From NCBI RefSeq assembly GCF_003597395.2, contig NC_133771.1:130179600-130243599 (forward strand): a stretch of DNA of 64,000 bases, read 5' to 3'. Both the position numbers and the translations under genes were made by a program. Numbering within the stretch: the stretch's first letter is position 1; every line of letters begins with the position of its first letter. The notes below the pieces were generated by a model. It was not told the origin of the DNA and searched no databases. It saw only the letters and a program-made list of their open reading frames with translations. This document shows, piece by piece, positions 36,101 to 47,299 of this stretch. Source of the DNA: Chelonoidis abingdonii. Taxonomy: Eukaryota > Chordata > Testudines > Testudinidae.

Positions 36101-37539
36101 GAACATTATCCATCAATTAATATACAGGTATTTGATAAAATTGTGAACGTTACTGTTATGCCCTGAGAACAGGTCCACTACATTTCTAACTAGAACTTTG
36201 CAATAACTTTAAAGAATGCATAACAAGTTTTAGTCTCCACCCAAGTGCATGGTGGGACAGAAGACTGGGTATTTAGTTAGTGCTATGCAAGAAGCTCATG
36301 GAATGAATGTAGACACACTAACAGTTTCAGATTTTAATCAAACTAACTGCAAAATCTGCCTGAAGGATAAACTAAATATTCACTCAGAATTCATGCTAAA
36401 GGTGATTACCAACATTTGAAATAAAGAAGTTTCAAGATTTCTATAAGTAGCAGAATTAACAACAAATATATAATGAATATTTCACTACAGTTTAAAATCA
36501 TTTGCCCTTTTTTCCTTCTCTTGTGTAGATTCATGAAAATATTTTCTATTGCCCAGGTTTCCACCCAACATGCTCTGTGCTAACAAAGTCTAAATTAACA
36601 TCAATCGGTGCTGAAGCCTGGCTCAGCCATATCTGATTATGTATTATATAATTCATTCAAAATCCAAAACTAAGTAAATTCCATAAAACAAACAAAGTTA
36701 ATTACTCAAATATCAAAAAATGCCAAAGATAAGGATGCAACCTTAGTCCTGCCCTTGAGTGTCTGCATCATGATACAGTCCTTAAACATACATTATTTCT
36801 CCTGTAATACAATTTAGTATACAAACAACATCTTCTACAATGCTGGGCCTGATCCTGCAACATTTATATATTTGAATAATCTCACTGGTCTCAATATTAG
36901 TCTCATTATCTATAATCAAATACTACAGTATTTCTTTATATTCATGGTTAGAATTCTAGTTACATTAGCCAGAAGGTAATAGTTTGCCTGATGAACAAGT
37001 TAGATACAGAGGTATTTACTTCCGAAAGGAGCAAACAAATCAACCAAACAGTTGCATGCTCAGACAGTTTACCTGGAGCACACAGAAAATCATCATCATG
37101 ACAGAATCTTTGATGTAACAATTAATACAGAACATTTATGCAGAATAAACTATTGCATAGCAATGAGACTGTGTACATGTGTTTTCCACTTTGGTGATAC
37201 CAGGTGCCCATTTACAGCAGCATACCATAGCTCCACATTTCATTTTAATTGCTTCCAACCTTCAATGTACATTTTCAGAGAAAAATAAAGGCAAAGTACA
37301 CTAAGAAAGGAGGAGATATAAAAACATGGAAACCTGTCATTAGGAAGTTTCATTAGTAAGAAATCAAACATGACTTCTTCATGTTTGATCTGGTACATGA
37401 AAATCTAGCTCTTCTAATACAAACTATACTACTCTAATTACATGTCATTTTTCTGGTAACTGAGGCTAAATTAAAAATCATAGCCTTTCATTAACTCTTC
37501 ATGAGATATAAAGTAATATATTCCTAAATCCCTTGAGCT
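33133..37539. other. Long unannotated stretch, probably intron
   Basis: No exon was assigned. Points seen: a G-rich run at 33398-33420; a palindromic unit at about 35655-35785 (GCTTGATCCCACAGTCTGAG ... TCCTACAGGATCTAACC); a short GATCCTGCAACA block at 36850; and an open minus-strand candidate at 35258-35487 (see findings). The 34880-35060 part is more GC-rich, but I cannot name it. Confidence 0.35.
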
Positions 37540-37700
37540 ATGACTCTCTCAGATATTTTAAGATTGGCAGGAACAGTCCTGCTTAGTACTTGAATGGGAG
37601 ATCTCAAAGGAAAACCTAGGTCCCAGGAAGAAGGTGCGCTGATGCTTTGGGAGGTGGCACTCTTCCACCTGAGTTTGACCTGAACAAACACTCAGGCCTG
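37540..37700 (+). repeat. 5S rRNA-derived SINE relic
   Basis: The segment CTGCTTAGTACTTGAATGGG then AGATCTC corresponds to the internal control region of 5S rRNA (usual form GTTAGTACTTGGATGGGAGAC). It is followed by AAAACCTAGGTCCCAGG and TGGGAGGTGGCACTCTTCCA, as in reptile SINE bodies. The match is partial, so this is a SINE, not a 5S gene. Confidence 0.6.
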
Positions 37701-37764
37701 GTATTCATAAATTCAAAGCTTTTAAAGCAAAAAAGTAGGCATCATTGTGACTATCCTGTCTGAT

Positions 37765-38160
37765 AAGATCATAAGAATGGTCATACTGGATCAGATTCAA
37801 GGTCCATCTAGCCCAGTATCCTGTCTTCTGATGGTGGCCAATGCCACGAGCTTCAGGGGGAATTAACAGAACAGATAATCATCAAGCAATCCATCCTCTG
37901 TTGCCCATTCCCAGCTTCTGGCAAACAGAGGCTAGGGTCATCCTCCCTGCCCTGCTTGGCTAATAGCCATTAATGGATCTATCTTCCATGAATTTATCTA
38001 ATTCTTTTTTGAACCCTGTTACAGTCTTGGCCTTCAGAACTACCTCTAGCAAAGAGCTCCAAAGGTAGACTGTGTTGACTGACCTGCCTAACCCAGGCCA
38101 TGGAACTTCACCTAGTAATTTGTGCATTGAGCCCAGTAATTTGTGTTTCACTTAGTGTAT
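37765..38160 (-). repeat. CR1 LINE 3' end
   Basis: In reverse orientation: AGATCATAAGAATGGTCATA, CAAGGTCCATCTAGCCCAGT, ATCCTGTCTTCTGATGGTGG, then ATTAATGGATCTATCTTCCA and TTTTTTGAACCCTGTTACAG. It is the same subfamily as 20035-20345. CR1-like sequence may continue to about 38280. Confidence 0.8.
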
Positions 38161-38529
38161 ATCTTTTGAAAGACATCCAATCTTGAATTCAAGACTTGTA
38201 AAGGTACGTATAGCCTGTAGACAAATAACCTCTTGACATGCTCTTCAAGAGACTAAATAGATTTAATTCCTTAAACTGAATTTCCATAAGTTAAAGGGGT
38301 GCTTTATTTCTTGGGATGGCGTAATAATGAAAACATGAGATTTATAAAACACAAGCCCTGATCACTCATGTTTATTACCACATAGTAGATTCTGAAGAGT
38401 TTGGGCTTGCAGTTCAGACTAAGGGGGTGTGAACAGCAGTGCGGACCAGAGTACTGCACTGTATCTTCTCCATGTGCACCCTGAAGGCTTGAACTTAAAA
38501 GGTACCAATTTTGCACTCATGTAGTTCTC

Positions 38530-38965
38530 TTCAAAGCTGTTAAAGAGGACTACACTAGTCAAAACTTGGGACCTTTAAGTTTATGCCTGCAGCGTCCACA
38601 CAGAGGTATTACAGCACACTTTGGTGCGCACTGCTATTTACACCCTCGCAGTCCCAACTGCAAGACAGTGTAGCTATGCCTTCATTGCACAGCAAGCCAG
38701 ACTGTAAATCTATAGCACACTAGCCTGCTGCACACTAAGACATCATGTGGACCTCACTAGTACACACCACAAGTTCCATATTGTGGTTTGTCCTAACTGC
38801 AGTATGTCAAAGTTCACTATGGAACTTGTAGTATCTGGTATCTGAGCATGTGGTAAGAGGGCTCACTTAGCAATGTAGTGTACTGCAGGCTAGTTCGCTG
38901 CAGATTTGCAACTCAGCTAGCCATGCACTAAGTCTCCATATAGACAAGCCTTTTGTAAGCTAAAC
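38530..38965. repeat. Probable DNA-transposon remnant
   Basis: The right end AAGTCTCCATATAGACAAGCC resembles a known type of reptile DNA-transposon end (reverse of GGCTTGTCTATATGGAGAC). The left end, near GGACTACACTAGTCAAAACTT, is poorly matched. The interior is richer in CTGCAG, CACACTAG and similar repeats than the flanks. No target duplication was identified. Confidence 0.35.
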
Positions 38966-39125
38966 CCAGTATCTTGACCAAACTCCAGCACAGCTAACCA
39001 AAAACCCAATTCTGAAAAATAAAATGTAGCTGGTTTCCACACAATGTAAGTTCCCCAAAATTGACTTGTATACCATGGGGACCCTAGATGTACTGCATTT
39101 TTTGCTATATCTGACTCCTAAACAT

Positions 39126-39285
39126 TAGAAGAACAGGAGTACTTGTGGCACCTTAGAGACAAACAAATTTATTTGAGCACAAACCCACGAAAGCTTATGC
39201 TCAAATAAATTTGTTCGTCTCTAAGGTGCCACAGGTACTCCTGTTCTTTTTGCAGATACAGACTAACATGGCTGCTACTCTGAAA
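39126..39285. mobile_element. Penelope-like 3' end as a foldback, 160 bp
   Basis: Arms of about 50 bp (39129-39179 and 39198-39248) are nearly perfect inverted copies. They contain ACAGGAGTACTTGTGGCACC and its reverse complement, separated by a loop containing CACGAAAGCT. The forward arm continues as TGCAGATACAGACTAACATG to the end. An 8-bp duplication CTAAACAT flanks it exactly (39118-39125 and 39286-39293). Confidence 0.85.
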
Positions 39286-39293
39286 CTAAACAT

Positions 39294-40889
39294 GAAAGTT
39301 GCTCATGTCAGAGAAGTTAATAGCACATTCACTGCTCTGAAAACTATTCTTCTTATTCTGTCTCAATACTGCTGCAAAATACACATACAATATGTCTCTC
39401 TCTTCAGCTCCAATGCAGTTCTTGATTGACATTAAAAATAAAAATTACCAGTCAAATTCTTCTGTGAGGGGAAAAAAAAATCCCACCTTCAGACTAATTA
39501 AGCTTTGAAAGTTAGGCGCTGACTCCATCAAACTGTCAGAAAAAAGTTAGAAATTCCAATTTATTTAAAACAAGATAAATGAAAAGCAGTGTGTTCTTTT
39601 TCAACATCTCAGTCTTCAGATGTGCAAGTGAATACAGTGAGAGAAGACTCTTTAAAGATGCTAATTCTGCTCAATTTTATGGTGATGGATGTAATGATAT
39701 CTCCATGTCAGTAAAATATGGCCTAAAAGGAGCAGCATAATTTAAGATATTTCAATAAACACTCTGCTAAAGTGAACAGTGATTTAAAGTGACAATTAAA
39801 TACTTGTTAAGCTTACTTTTATATTATAAATAAGACCAAGTTGCATAACTCGTGCTGTAAGCACTTACTCAACTCAAGTATTCCCACTGACATCGGTACA
39901 TTTGTGTGGGTAAACGGTCACCAGCATGATCAAGGGTTGTGCAACAGAGCCTCAACCATGCTTCATTCCACACATTGGTTCAGACTTTATTTATTTCTTT
40001 GCCAAAAGTTGTTGCTTAATAGTATGTACAATATTACTTCATTAAATCATGACAATACACAAAACTCTTTTCATGCACAAAATATGGTTACAGAATTGTT
40101 CAACAGCAAGTTACAAATTATGAACCCAATCGGGCTCCAAGTGAAATCAATGAAAAATCTTCCACTGATTTGGGTGGGAGCAAAATGGGATCATAAACAT
40201 AAATGCATTTCAAAAGATGCACGGTAATTTGGGAGGATTTACTATTTGCTCTTAAGATAAAATAGTGGGAGATAAAAGGAAATGTAGAACAAGCCAACTA
40301 TGGATATCTGCTGAACATCAGTGTGCAAATTCAAAAGATACGCATGGGCGGTAGCTATTAGAATATGAACACCGTGTTTAAATTTGAAATATGAAAATTG
40401 TTGATAATCTTAATACTTAATAGCTCGTTAGTGCCCTTCATCACAAAAGATCCCAAGGCACCGTATGAACTATGGAAATCATCCTGCCATCTTTAATCAT
40501 CATAAAATTCCTGTAGGTTCAATGTGCTATTATTTTCACGGGCCCTGAAATATTAATACAGAATTTTGAAGTACTGTTTCTCCCATATCTGATGTTATGC
40601 CATATTAATAAATTCAGATCAAATTACAGTATATGCAATTCAAAAAGTTTTAATTAAGAATGTATACAGTTTCCTTTTCAATATATTAAATACATTATAT
40701 GCAGTGAACGCAATTAACTGATGTTGCCATGAGCATATTAACAAATTACACACTCTAGCATTTGTAATTCTTTTTTTGATAGAAACAGAATGAAAGGTTC
40801 TAAGTTAGAACATCAAATCAAGAACTGGGTGTTCTGCATGTTACATGAAGGAAAACTTGAGAACGTCTGGACTAGGTTTTACAAACTAA
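39294..40889. other. Unannotated stretch, probably intron
   Basis: No exon was recognised. A possible MIR-like remnant is at about 40440-40560 (CCCAAGGCACCGTATGAACT). A small palindromic-family block is at about 40125-40190 (CAATCGGGCTCCAAG). The plus frame 39841-40227 has no family resemblance. Confidence 0.35.
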
Positions 40890-41270
40890 CTGTTTACATT
40901 ACTACAAAGCACTACGAGCTGACAATAGCTAGACATATATTGTCCCAAGACCTTTGCTTATTGTACAGTAATTTGCTCACTTACTCTTCCCTCATCACCC
41001 TCATTCATGCCCAGATCACCTCCTGCCAGGACTACAGCAACGCAGCACAGCGAGGCATGATGCCTTCACCACTTATGAAAAACCAAATAGTACAGAAGGC
41101 TGCAACACATCTCAGCAACATGGGTTACCATGACCACATCAAACAGGTCCTCCACTTCCTACATTGGCTGTGTCCTAGGACTGCAGAGATGTTAATTATC
41201 CACTTCATTGTCAATGGCTTCTTGTATTACGCATTAACTCCTTATATTTACTCTGTTCCACTTTGATACT
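40890..41270 (+). pseudogene. L2-like LINE fragment, RT C-terminal region
   Basis: Within a plus-strand frame the residues HAQITSCQDYSNA, QIVQKAATHL, HDHIKQVLHFLHWL and FIVNGFLYYALTPYI follow the order and spacing of the region after the palm domain in L2/CR1-type LINEs (family pattern: two-serine-DYCN, QxVQNAAARL, HITPVLxxLHWLP, FKxLxxxxxALxGLAP). Only the C-terminal part is left, with no catalytic motif. It is directly followed by a Penelope-like tail fragment. Confidence 0.65.
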
Positions 41271-41273
41271 CTG

Positions 41274-41350
41274 ATTACCTTTCCCAAAACTGAAAAAGAG
41301 CTCTGTGGACCTCGAAAGCTTGTCTCTTTCACTAACAGAAGTTCCTTCAA
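41274..41350 (+). mobile_element. Penelope-like 3' tail fragment
   Basis: Forward tail: ACCTTTCCCAAAACTGAAAA, AGAGCTCTGTGGACCTCGAA, AGCTTGTCTCTTTCACTAAC, AGAAGTTCC. It matches the reverse complement of 55265-55350. Confidence 0.65.
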
Positions 41351-41899
41351 CAAAAGGTTAAAAAGTTATATTTTACAGAATAGTGCAGACAAGTAAAAGG
41401 GTTTTGAATTTGTGTGCCGCAGTTTATGGGAGATGGTGAGTTTTCCATTAAGTTGCATAGATGTTCAAAAGTACAGCCAGTATGTCTCTTCTGCCATCCT
41501 TTTCAGTGAGTGTAGTATATTGTGACAGATTTTTTTAATTACATTGTTCACCTGCACAACCATAGGCAGGAAAAACAATGGAAGGCAAGCAAAGACAGGT
41601 GGACCAATTGTGGATGCAGAGATTAGCAACAGTATTATGAGTGGAAGGGGCAAAGTTCTGAACGTAATAGAACACAGTGTCCCAATAAGGTAGGACTGCT
41701 ATAGAGAGGGTGTGCTATTTACTTTTTCCCCCCAAAAGAATAATTTTAAAATTCAGAATATGATTTCTCTTCATCTGCAGCTCCAATTCTATTTCTCAAA
41801 AAAAAATTCTAAACATACATTTTAAGAATCAAAATTGACAAAAACAACATAAGATTTTAGCTTTAATAATAAATACTATTGATAATAATACCTTGACAT
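41351..41899. other. Unannotated stretch
   Basis: No gene or repeat recognised. Confidence 0.35.
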
Positions 41900-42127
41900 C
41901 ATACATTGCCATGTATACGAGAACCTCGAAAGCACTTTCCAAGGGTGGATAAATATCAATGCCCATATTCTGTAGATAGGGAAAACAAGCACTGGGAGGT
42001 AAAGTGACTTGCCAAAGGTAACACAATGTATCAGTGGTAATGTCAGGAATAGAGAACCCTGGTCTCCTGCCTCCCAGGCTTCTGCTCTAACAAAAAAAAA
42101 ACAAAAAAAAAAAAAAAAAAAAAAAAA
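41900..42127 (+). repeat. MIR-like SINE relic followed by an A-rich run
   Basis: GAGGTAAAGTGACTTGCCAA, AGGTAACACAATG and CAGGAATAGAGAACCCTGGT are MIR core and tail features in forward order. An A-rich tract (42092-42127) follows directly. Confidence 0.65.
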
Positions 42128-45100
42128 CAGAATGCTGCCTATAATATCTAATATTGGAAGTGGCTTGGAGAAATAGCAAGATAAATACAGAAGTGACTGT
42201 CACTCTGGAAAGGGACAAATTTTGAATGGCTGCTTTTCCAAAACTTTCTATTGGGGTGGCAATCTTCCACTAATGGCAGATTACTTGGCAAGTGATATTC
42301 TAATCAATTCAACTTTGGGCATGTAGTCTAGTGGTAGTTTCAGTTATAGATGTTTCCCCTCCCTACACCCAATCTAAAAAAGTCACAGGATTCCTGTCAG
42401 GCCTTCTAGTTTACCACAATGCTTAAGCAAATGCCACAGAATTCCAGGCTGGCCTCAGAAATTAAAAGTGAGCAGCTGTTTCTCTTCCCTCTCCTCCTCC
42501 CCCTCATCACTTCCCCACCCTTTTCTGTTTGTTTTGGAGACAGTGCAGCTCACCACCATGTGTTAATGTCTGAAAAGCATCTTCAAAGGAAAAAAAAAGA
42601 GTTGGAAAAGAAATGGAAAAGGAGTGGTAGATGGAAAAGGAGAGATTTTCCCCTGTGTTTGTTCAGGACTCAGAAAACACCTAAAAGAATTAAATTGCAG
42701 CCCCCACCTTCGCTTCACAGTGTGTCTTTGTTGTAATGACTTACATAAGTGCCTTTCACACAGAAGGATGATAAAGTACATTGCAAACTCTCTTCACATA
42801 CAGAAATAACTTCACCCCCTCCATTGCAATGCAACTTTATGATACATTAACATAGATATGCACATTCAGAAAACACTTTAAAGTTACAAGATGATTCCTA
42901 TAAACTAATGCAGAAATACCATGTACAGTTTTGTAGGCCGTGTACAGCATTAGTCAGTCAATAAGCATTGTGCATGCTCTCATTCTAGACTGTTACGCAC
43001 CTAAAGCCCAGGATTCTGATTTTTGTCTGGTGCACTGACCAAATGCAAAAGGTGCGCACATTACAGTGCAATATAAATGTCAAAATAATAATAGTGAAAA
43101 GAAATATGGAAATCATGAAGAGGGCACTTATAAACAGACTGACCTGTTGTCAAAATGAATTAGTTATAAATTGCAACATTAGAAAATCTCCTGTAGCAGA
43201 GGTATACTGTGAAATAATCACTTAATGTTTAACTATTAAAATTAGTGAAAAAACACAGAGGCTTAATAAAAATGTATCTTTTCAAAACCTCAAAATTAAA
43301 ACCTTTTTTGGTTGACTCAGAGAGGGCCTCCAGATTAGCAGTAAAATTGCCGCACTTGTAGGCGAGAGCGCATTAATTTAAAGGCAGCTCAAATTAATTG
43401 ACAGTGACAAGAAAAGTCTGGAGAAAGAATCACTAGGGAAAGCAATTGAGATACTAAAAGTACTGCATCTGTAGGATGCAGCACAGAGAAAATGGCATAC
43501 AGAGGTCTCTCCGGGGTATGGTACAACACATTACTGTTTCTCCTTTTGCTCTTTAGATTGCCCCAGTTTCAAATCTTGAATGACAATTTTTGGGACTTCA
43601 TCCTGCTGACATGCTATTCATGTTATTCCATGCGTTAACATTTAGGAAGGCATACCTTACACTTCACTTCTAGTTAACCCTCTTGGAAGGAGCAACTTAT
43701 TCCATTGAACAATAAGTCCCAAGAAGATACAATATGCTCAAACTACCATGACTCAAGGATAAGATCTTAAGCATGAGACACACTTTATGCAATTATTTGA
43801 TTGAGTAATTATTATACTATTCAAGAAATACAAAACTTTTTCTTCTAAAGTGTGTTTTTGTTTTGTTTTCCTGGTTTTAATGTGGAAAAGTAACCCTGTA
43901 AAAATGACAATATGAGGTTCCATATTTATACTCTCTTAATTGCTCCATATCACGTGACTTGACAAAGTGCACCCAACATAAGAGCAGTTGGAGACTTTGT
44001 CTGTATTTTTAGCTTTGAGGGGGCAAGCAGAGAGGAGGGGTGCACAGAACGAAAGGGGAAAGAGGGCAGACAAAAGGGGATAATGAGAGCCACGCTGACT
44101 CACAATTCTGATGAACAGCTGCCTCCCACTGTAACTGGCAGGCCACACAAAGCCTGCTGGGTGCATCAGCAACAGGAAACCATCCCAGGAGCTCTGGGGA
44201 CATCAGCTATTATACAGGGAGAGGAAGACAGACCACAGCTGGAAGACAGCACAGATGGGAGAAAGATATGATCTCCAGGTGTGCAGACAAGCAGGGAGCC
44301 AGAAAGAATGAAGAGGAGATTTAAGAAACAAGTGAATGAAATTTCTGTGTAGGTGGTGGTATCATGATCAGCTGAAATGGAGTCACAGGACCCATATTTC
44401 TTGGAGGGATTGTTATTGGTGGGACACCAGTAGAACAGGAAACGCAGGGAGTTAAGTGGGAAGCAACTTGGTCACATAGACACAGCAGTGCACAAACTTA
44501 ATGAAGTTTCATTTGTTCAGCCTAATCTGCATTCAGTTTCCCATTTTGCAAATGAAACAGGTAGACGAGGCAATTCTATGGAAGGGTGGAAACAAGAAAA
44601 ACAAAAGAGAAAGGACAATTCAATTGGCCGTGAACATGAATTCTTGGAAAGCAGGGAAAATGTTTTGCAAGAATGATAGGATGTATACTATTTTATCATG
44701 AAAAATAAGCTCTTAAGGGTAGCATAGATAAATCCCAAGACTGCAGCATGACTTTTCTCTCCCTTCCCTCCCTCCCCCGCAAACCTGAAGAAGGAAAAAA
44801 TCAGCCATAAAACCACACCAAGATAGAATACCTAGTGGAAAGCAACCTCAAAGAGAAAGGGGAGTGGACAGGACATTGGAGGTGGGAGGGATCGGGGAGG
44901 ATGAAGGGATGAAGATACCAAGAGATTACTTTCAATGTAAACTCAGAATTTTATTTGTATTGTTTCATTTTCTGCCCCCTTTTGGGACCAGTAGTACTGT
45001 ATAGTTATATTGGGTCTGCTGTGCTAAAAGTAATTCACGTCAGTAAAGTAGAAACAGACATAACTAATAAACTTAGGGAGCTAATATGTTGTTTGATGTC

Positions 45101-45239
45101 ATATAGCCACATTTTTACCTGCAAGTATATAATGTATAGAAAAGATCAACTACCCACGTTAATTGTACATGTACACACGATCATTTAATAGTTCAACAGG
45201 ATTTTTTCACTTATGAGATAAAACAGATAAGCTCCACTG
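42128..45239. other. Unannotated stretch, probably intron, with candidate conserved non-coding block
   Basis: No exon was recognised. 42480-42740 is CT- and GA-rich on alternate strands and gives meaningless open frames. 43360-43415 carries a cluster of homeodomain-type motifs (see findings). 43970-44290 is a purine-rich block with TGACTCA (44097) and CAGCTG (44117) motifs but no recognised gene. Confidence 0.35.
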
Positions 45240-46474
45240 TGATAGGATCCCTGAGATACAACTTGGACCTGTGGGACCACTGTGCCCCCTTAACTCTCCA
45301 GCCTGGGCTGTCTCCCACAGGGCTTTGCTAGTGACAAGCAGCAAAACCCTCCAGGTCCTGTTAGCAATTAGCCACCAGCATAAAAGATACACACCCAGCT
45401 AAATTGCATGAATGCTCTCTAACCACTCCTGAACTATACAGAGGGAGACATCAGCAAATCCCCCCAGCCCCCAGCCTTGCACCCTAGAAATGTAGCATCT
45501 TACACTGCTCAAGACCGTCTCTTGAGCAACACAAGCTCATTAATTAATTCACCGCTTTGTTAAAGGATAGTGGACATGCACCAACCTATGAAATCTAATC
45601 AGATTCCCCTAGCACTTAGGACAAGCTCACTGGTAAGGATAAAACATTAAAGTAAGTTTATTGACTACAGAAAGATAGATTTTAAGTGATTACAAGTAGT
45701 AGGCATAAAAGTCAGAGATAATTACCTATGAAAATAAAAATTGAACACCCATTCTAAATTCTGAACTTTCAGACTAAGCAAGATTTGAATTAAGCAGCTT
45801 TTCTCATCCTGTTGGATGTTGCAGGTAGGTGGGAGAAAAGAGGTAATCTCCTGGTGCCACTGTCCCTTATATTATGCTCTTAATTCATGTTTCAGGGAAG
45901 ATACTGGCCCAGGTGTGTCCTGGTGGGCCCTGCTGAGTCACAGACTTGAGCAATTCTCATTGTGTGGTGCTTGCACAACTGTCTTACTGAATTGTAAATC
46001 TCTTGTTTACAATTCCCCTGCTGATCAATGGCTCATGACAGTCACTTAATGACCATCTTTGTCATCACTGAAGAGCTAGCAGTGAGTGTCTACCAAATTC
46101 ACAACATAGATTATTAGGTTTGGAAGGGACCTCAGGAGATCATCTAGTCCAATCCCCTCCTTAAAGCAGAGCCAATCCCCAAATCCCTAAATGGCCCCCT
46201 CAAGGACTGAACTCAGAACCCTGGATTTAGCAGGCCAATGCTCAAACCACTGAGCTATCCCACCCCCCCCCAGATTTCAATAATAACCATACAGCAAAAT
46301 CTCAGAACTTTATACACACTAACAACATGCCTATTTTGACAGAACAATGAGTTTCAGCGGATCATCATTTTTCATATGATATCTTACATGGCATGCTTTG
46401 TATGAAATATCACAACCATATACAAATGACAAATATGGGGGCTCCAGGGTGCTACTGTGAAGCCCAGTGCGTCA
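45240..46474 (-). repeat. LTR-like element, family B, split by a SINE
   Basis: Read on the minus strand it begins TGACGCACTGGGC at 46474 and ends ATCCTATCA at 45240, so it has TG...CA ends. Candidate 5-bp flanks are CACTG (45235-45239) and CACTC (46475-46479). Its first 190 bp match 18136-18350 (CACCCTGGAGCCCCCATAT and following). No coding sequence was seen. A tRNA-derived SINE interrupts it. Confidence 0.55.
46108..46270 (-). repeat. tRNA-derived SINE with CR1-type tail (turtle Cry I-like)
   Basis: On the minus strand it starts GGGATAGCTCAGTGGTTTGA, an A-box like a tRNA, with a B-box-like GGGTTCTGAGTTCAGTCC about 45 nt further. It then continues into a CR1-like tail: GGGGATTGGCTCTGC, AGGGGATTGGACTAGATGAT, CTCCTGAGGTCCCTTCC. 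This structure is that of the tortoise/turtle polymerase III SINE family as I know it. It is not a functional tRNA gene: the B-box region and acceptor pairing are incomplete. Confidence 0.82.
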
Positions 46475-46825
46475 CACTCATCACAACTGTTCTCACTGAC
46501 TACACATTCTTCATGCTCCCATAAAGTATGTGTCACAATTTTTAGGGGAAAGTATCTTCTGCACAAAACCTTGAGCTGCTCAGCCTTCTTGGCATACAAT
46601 AATGCATCCATTGTACAGTATTGTGTTTCTTATGGCAAACTGTTTCTATGTCATCAACTCTGTCATCAAGCCATTTTATTCCCTACAGCTGTAAAATTTC
46701 TTTAAGCACTGTTTCTTGTGATAGAGATGTTTGCTCACATTAAGAGGCTTATCTAAAGGGATCATGTATGAATAACTTGCCTTTTTAATATTTAAGACCA
46801 GTGTAACATCCTCGGAGATTAACTA
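46475..46825. other. Short unannotated segment
   Basis: Nothing recognised between the LTR-like element and the 3' end of the large CR1. Confidence 0.35.
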
Positions 46826-47299
46826 CCACTAGACAGTTACAGAACAGATGATGCAAGCTTCCTCACAACTCCCTGCTCCAAAAGGGCCACCTCTAGGAAT
46901 GAGAGCAAGATGTGAAACTATTTGCCAGTGGAAAATGGGAAGACTGCAAGGCAAGCATGGGGATCCTAAGCCTCCAGGGCCTCTGACAATCTGCCCCGGA
47001 GGAAAATTCCTTCCCGACCCCAAATATGGCAATCAGTTAAACCCTGAGCATGTGGCCAAGACTCAGCAAGCCATCACCCAGGAAAGAATTCTGTGTAGTA
47101 ACTCAGATCCCATCTAACAACCCATCACAGACCATTGGACATATTTACCTGCTAATAATCAAAGATCAATTAATTGCCAAAATTAGGCTATCCCATCATA
47201 CCAACCACTCCATAAACTTATCAAGCTTAGTCTTGAAGCCAGGTAGTCTTTTACCCCCACTACTCCCTTTGGAAGGCTATTCCAAAACTTCACTCCTCT

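Noticed and set aside
37560..37600. Possible 5S rRNA gene
   Set aside because: Only the internal control region matches, and the rest is SINE-like body.
39126..39285. Long inverted repeat as an assembly artefact
   Set aside because: The exact 8-bp flanking duplication, and two other loci with the same architecture but different arms, support real insertions.
46250..46270. Possible tRNA gene on the minus strand
   Set aside because: The A-box and a B-box-like block are present but continue into a CR1-type tail. The cloverleaf pairing is incomplete, so it is a SINE.
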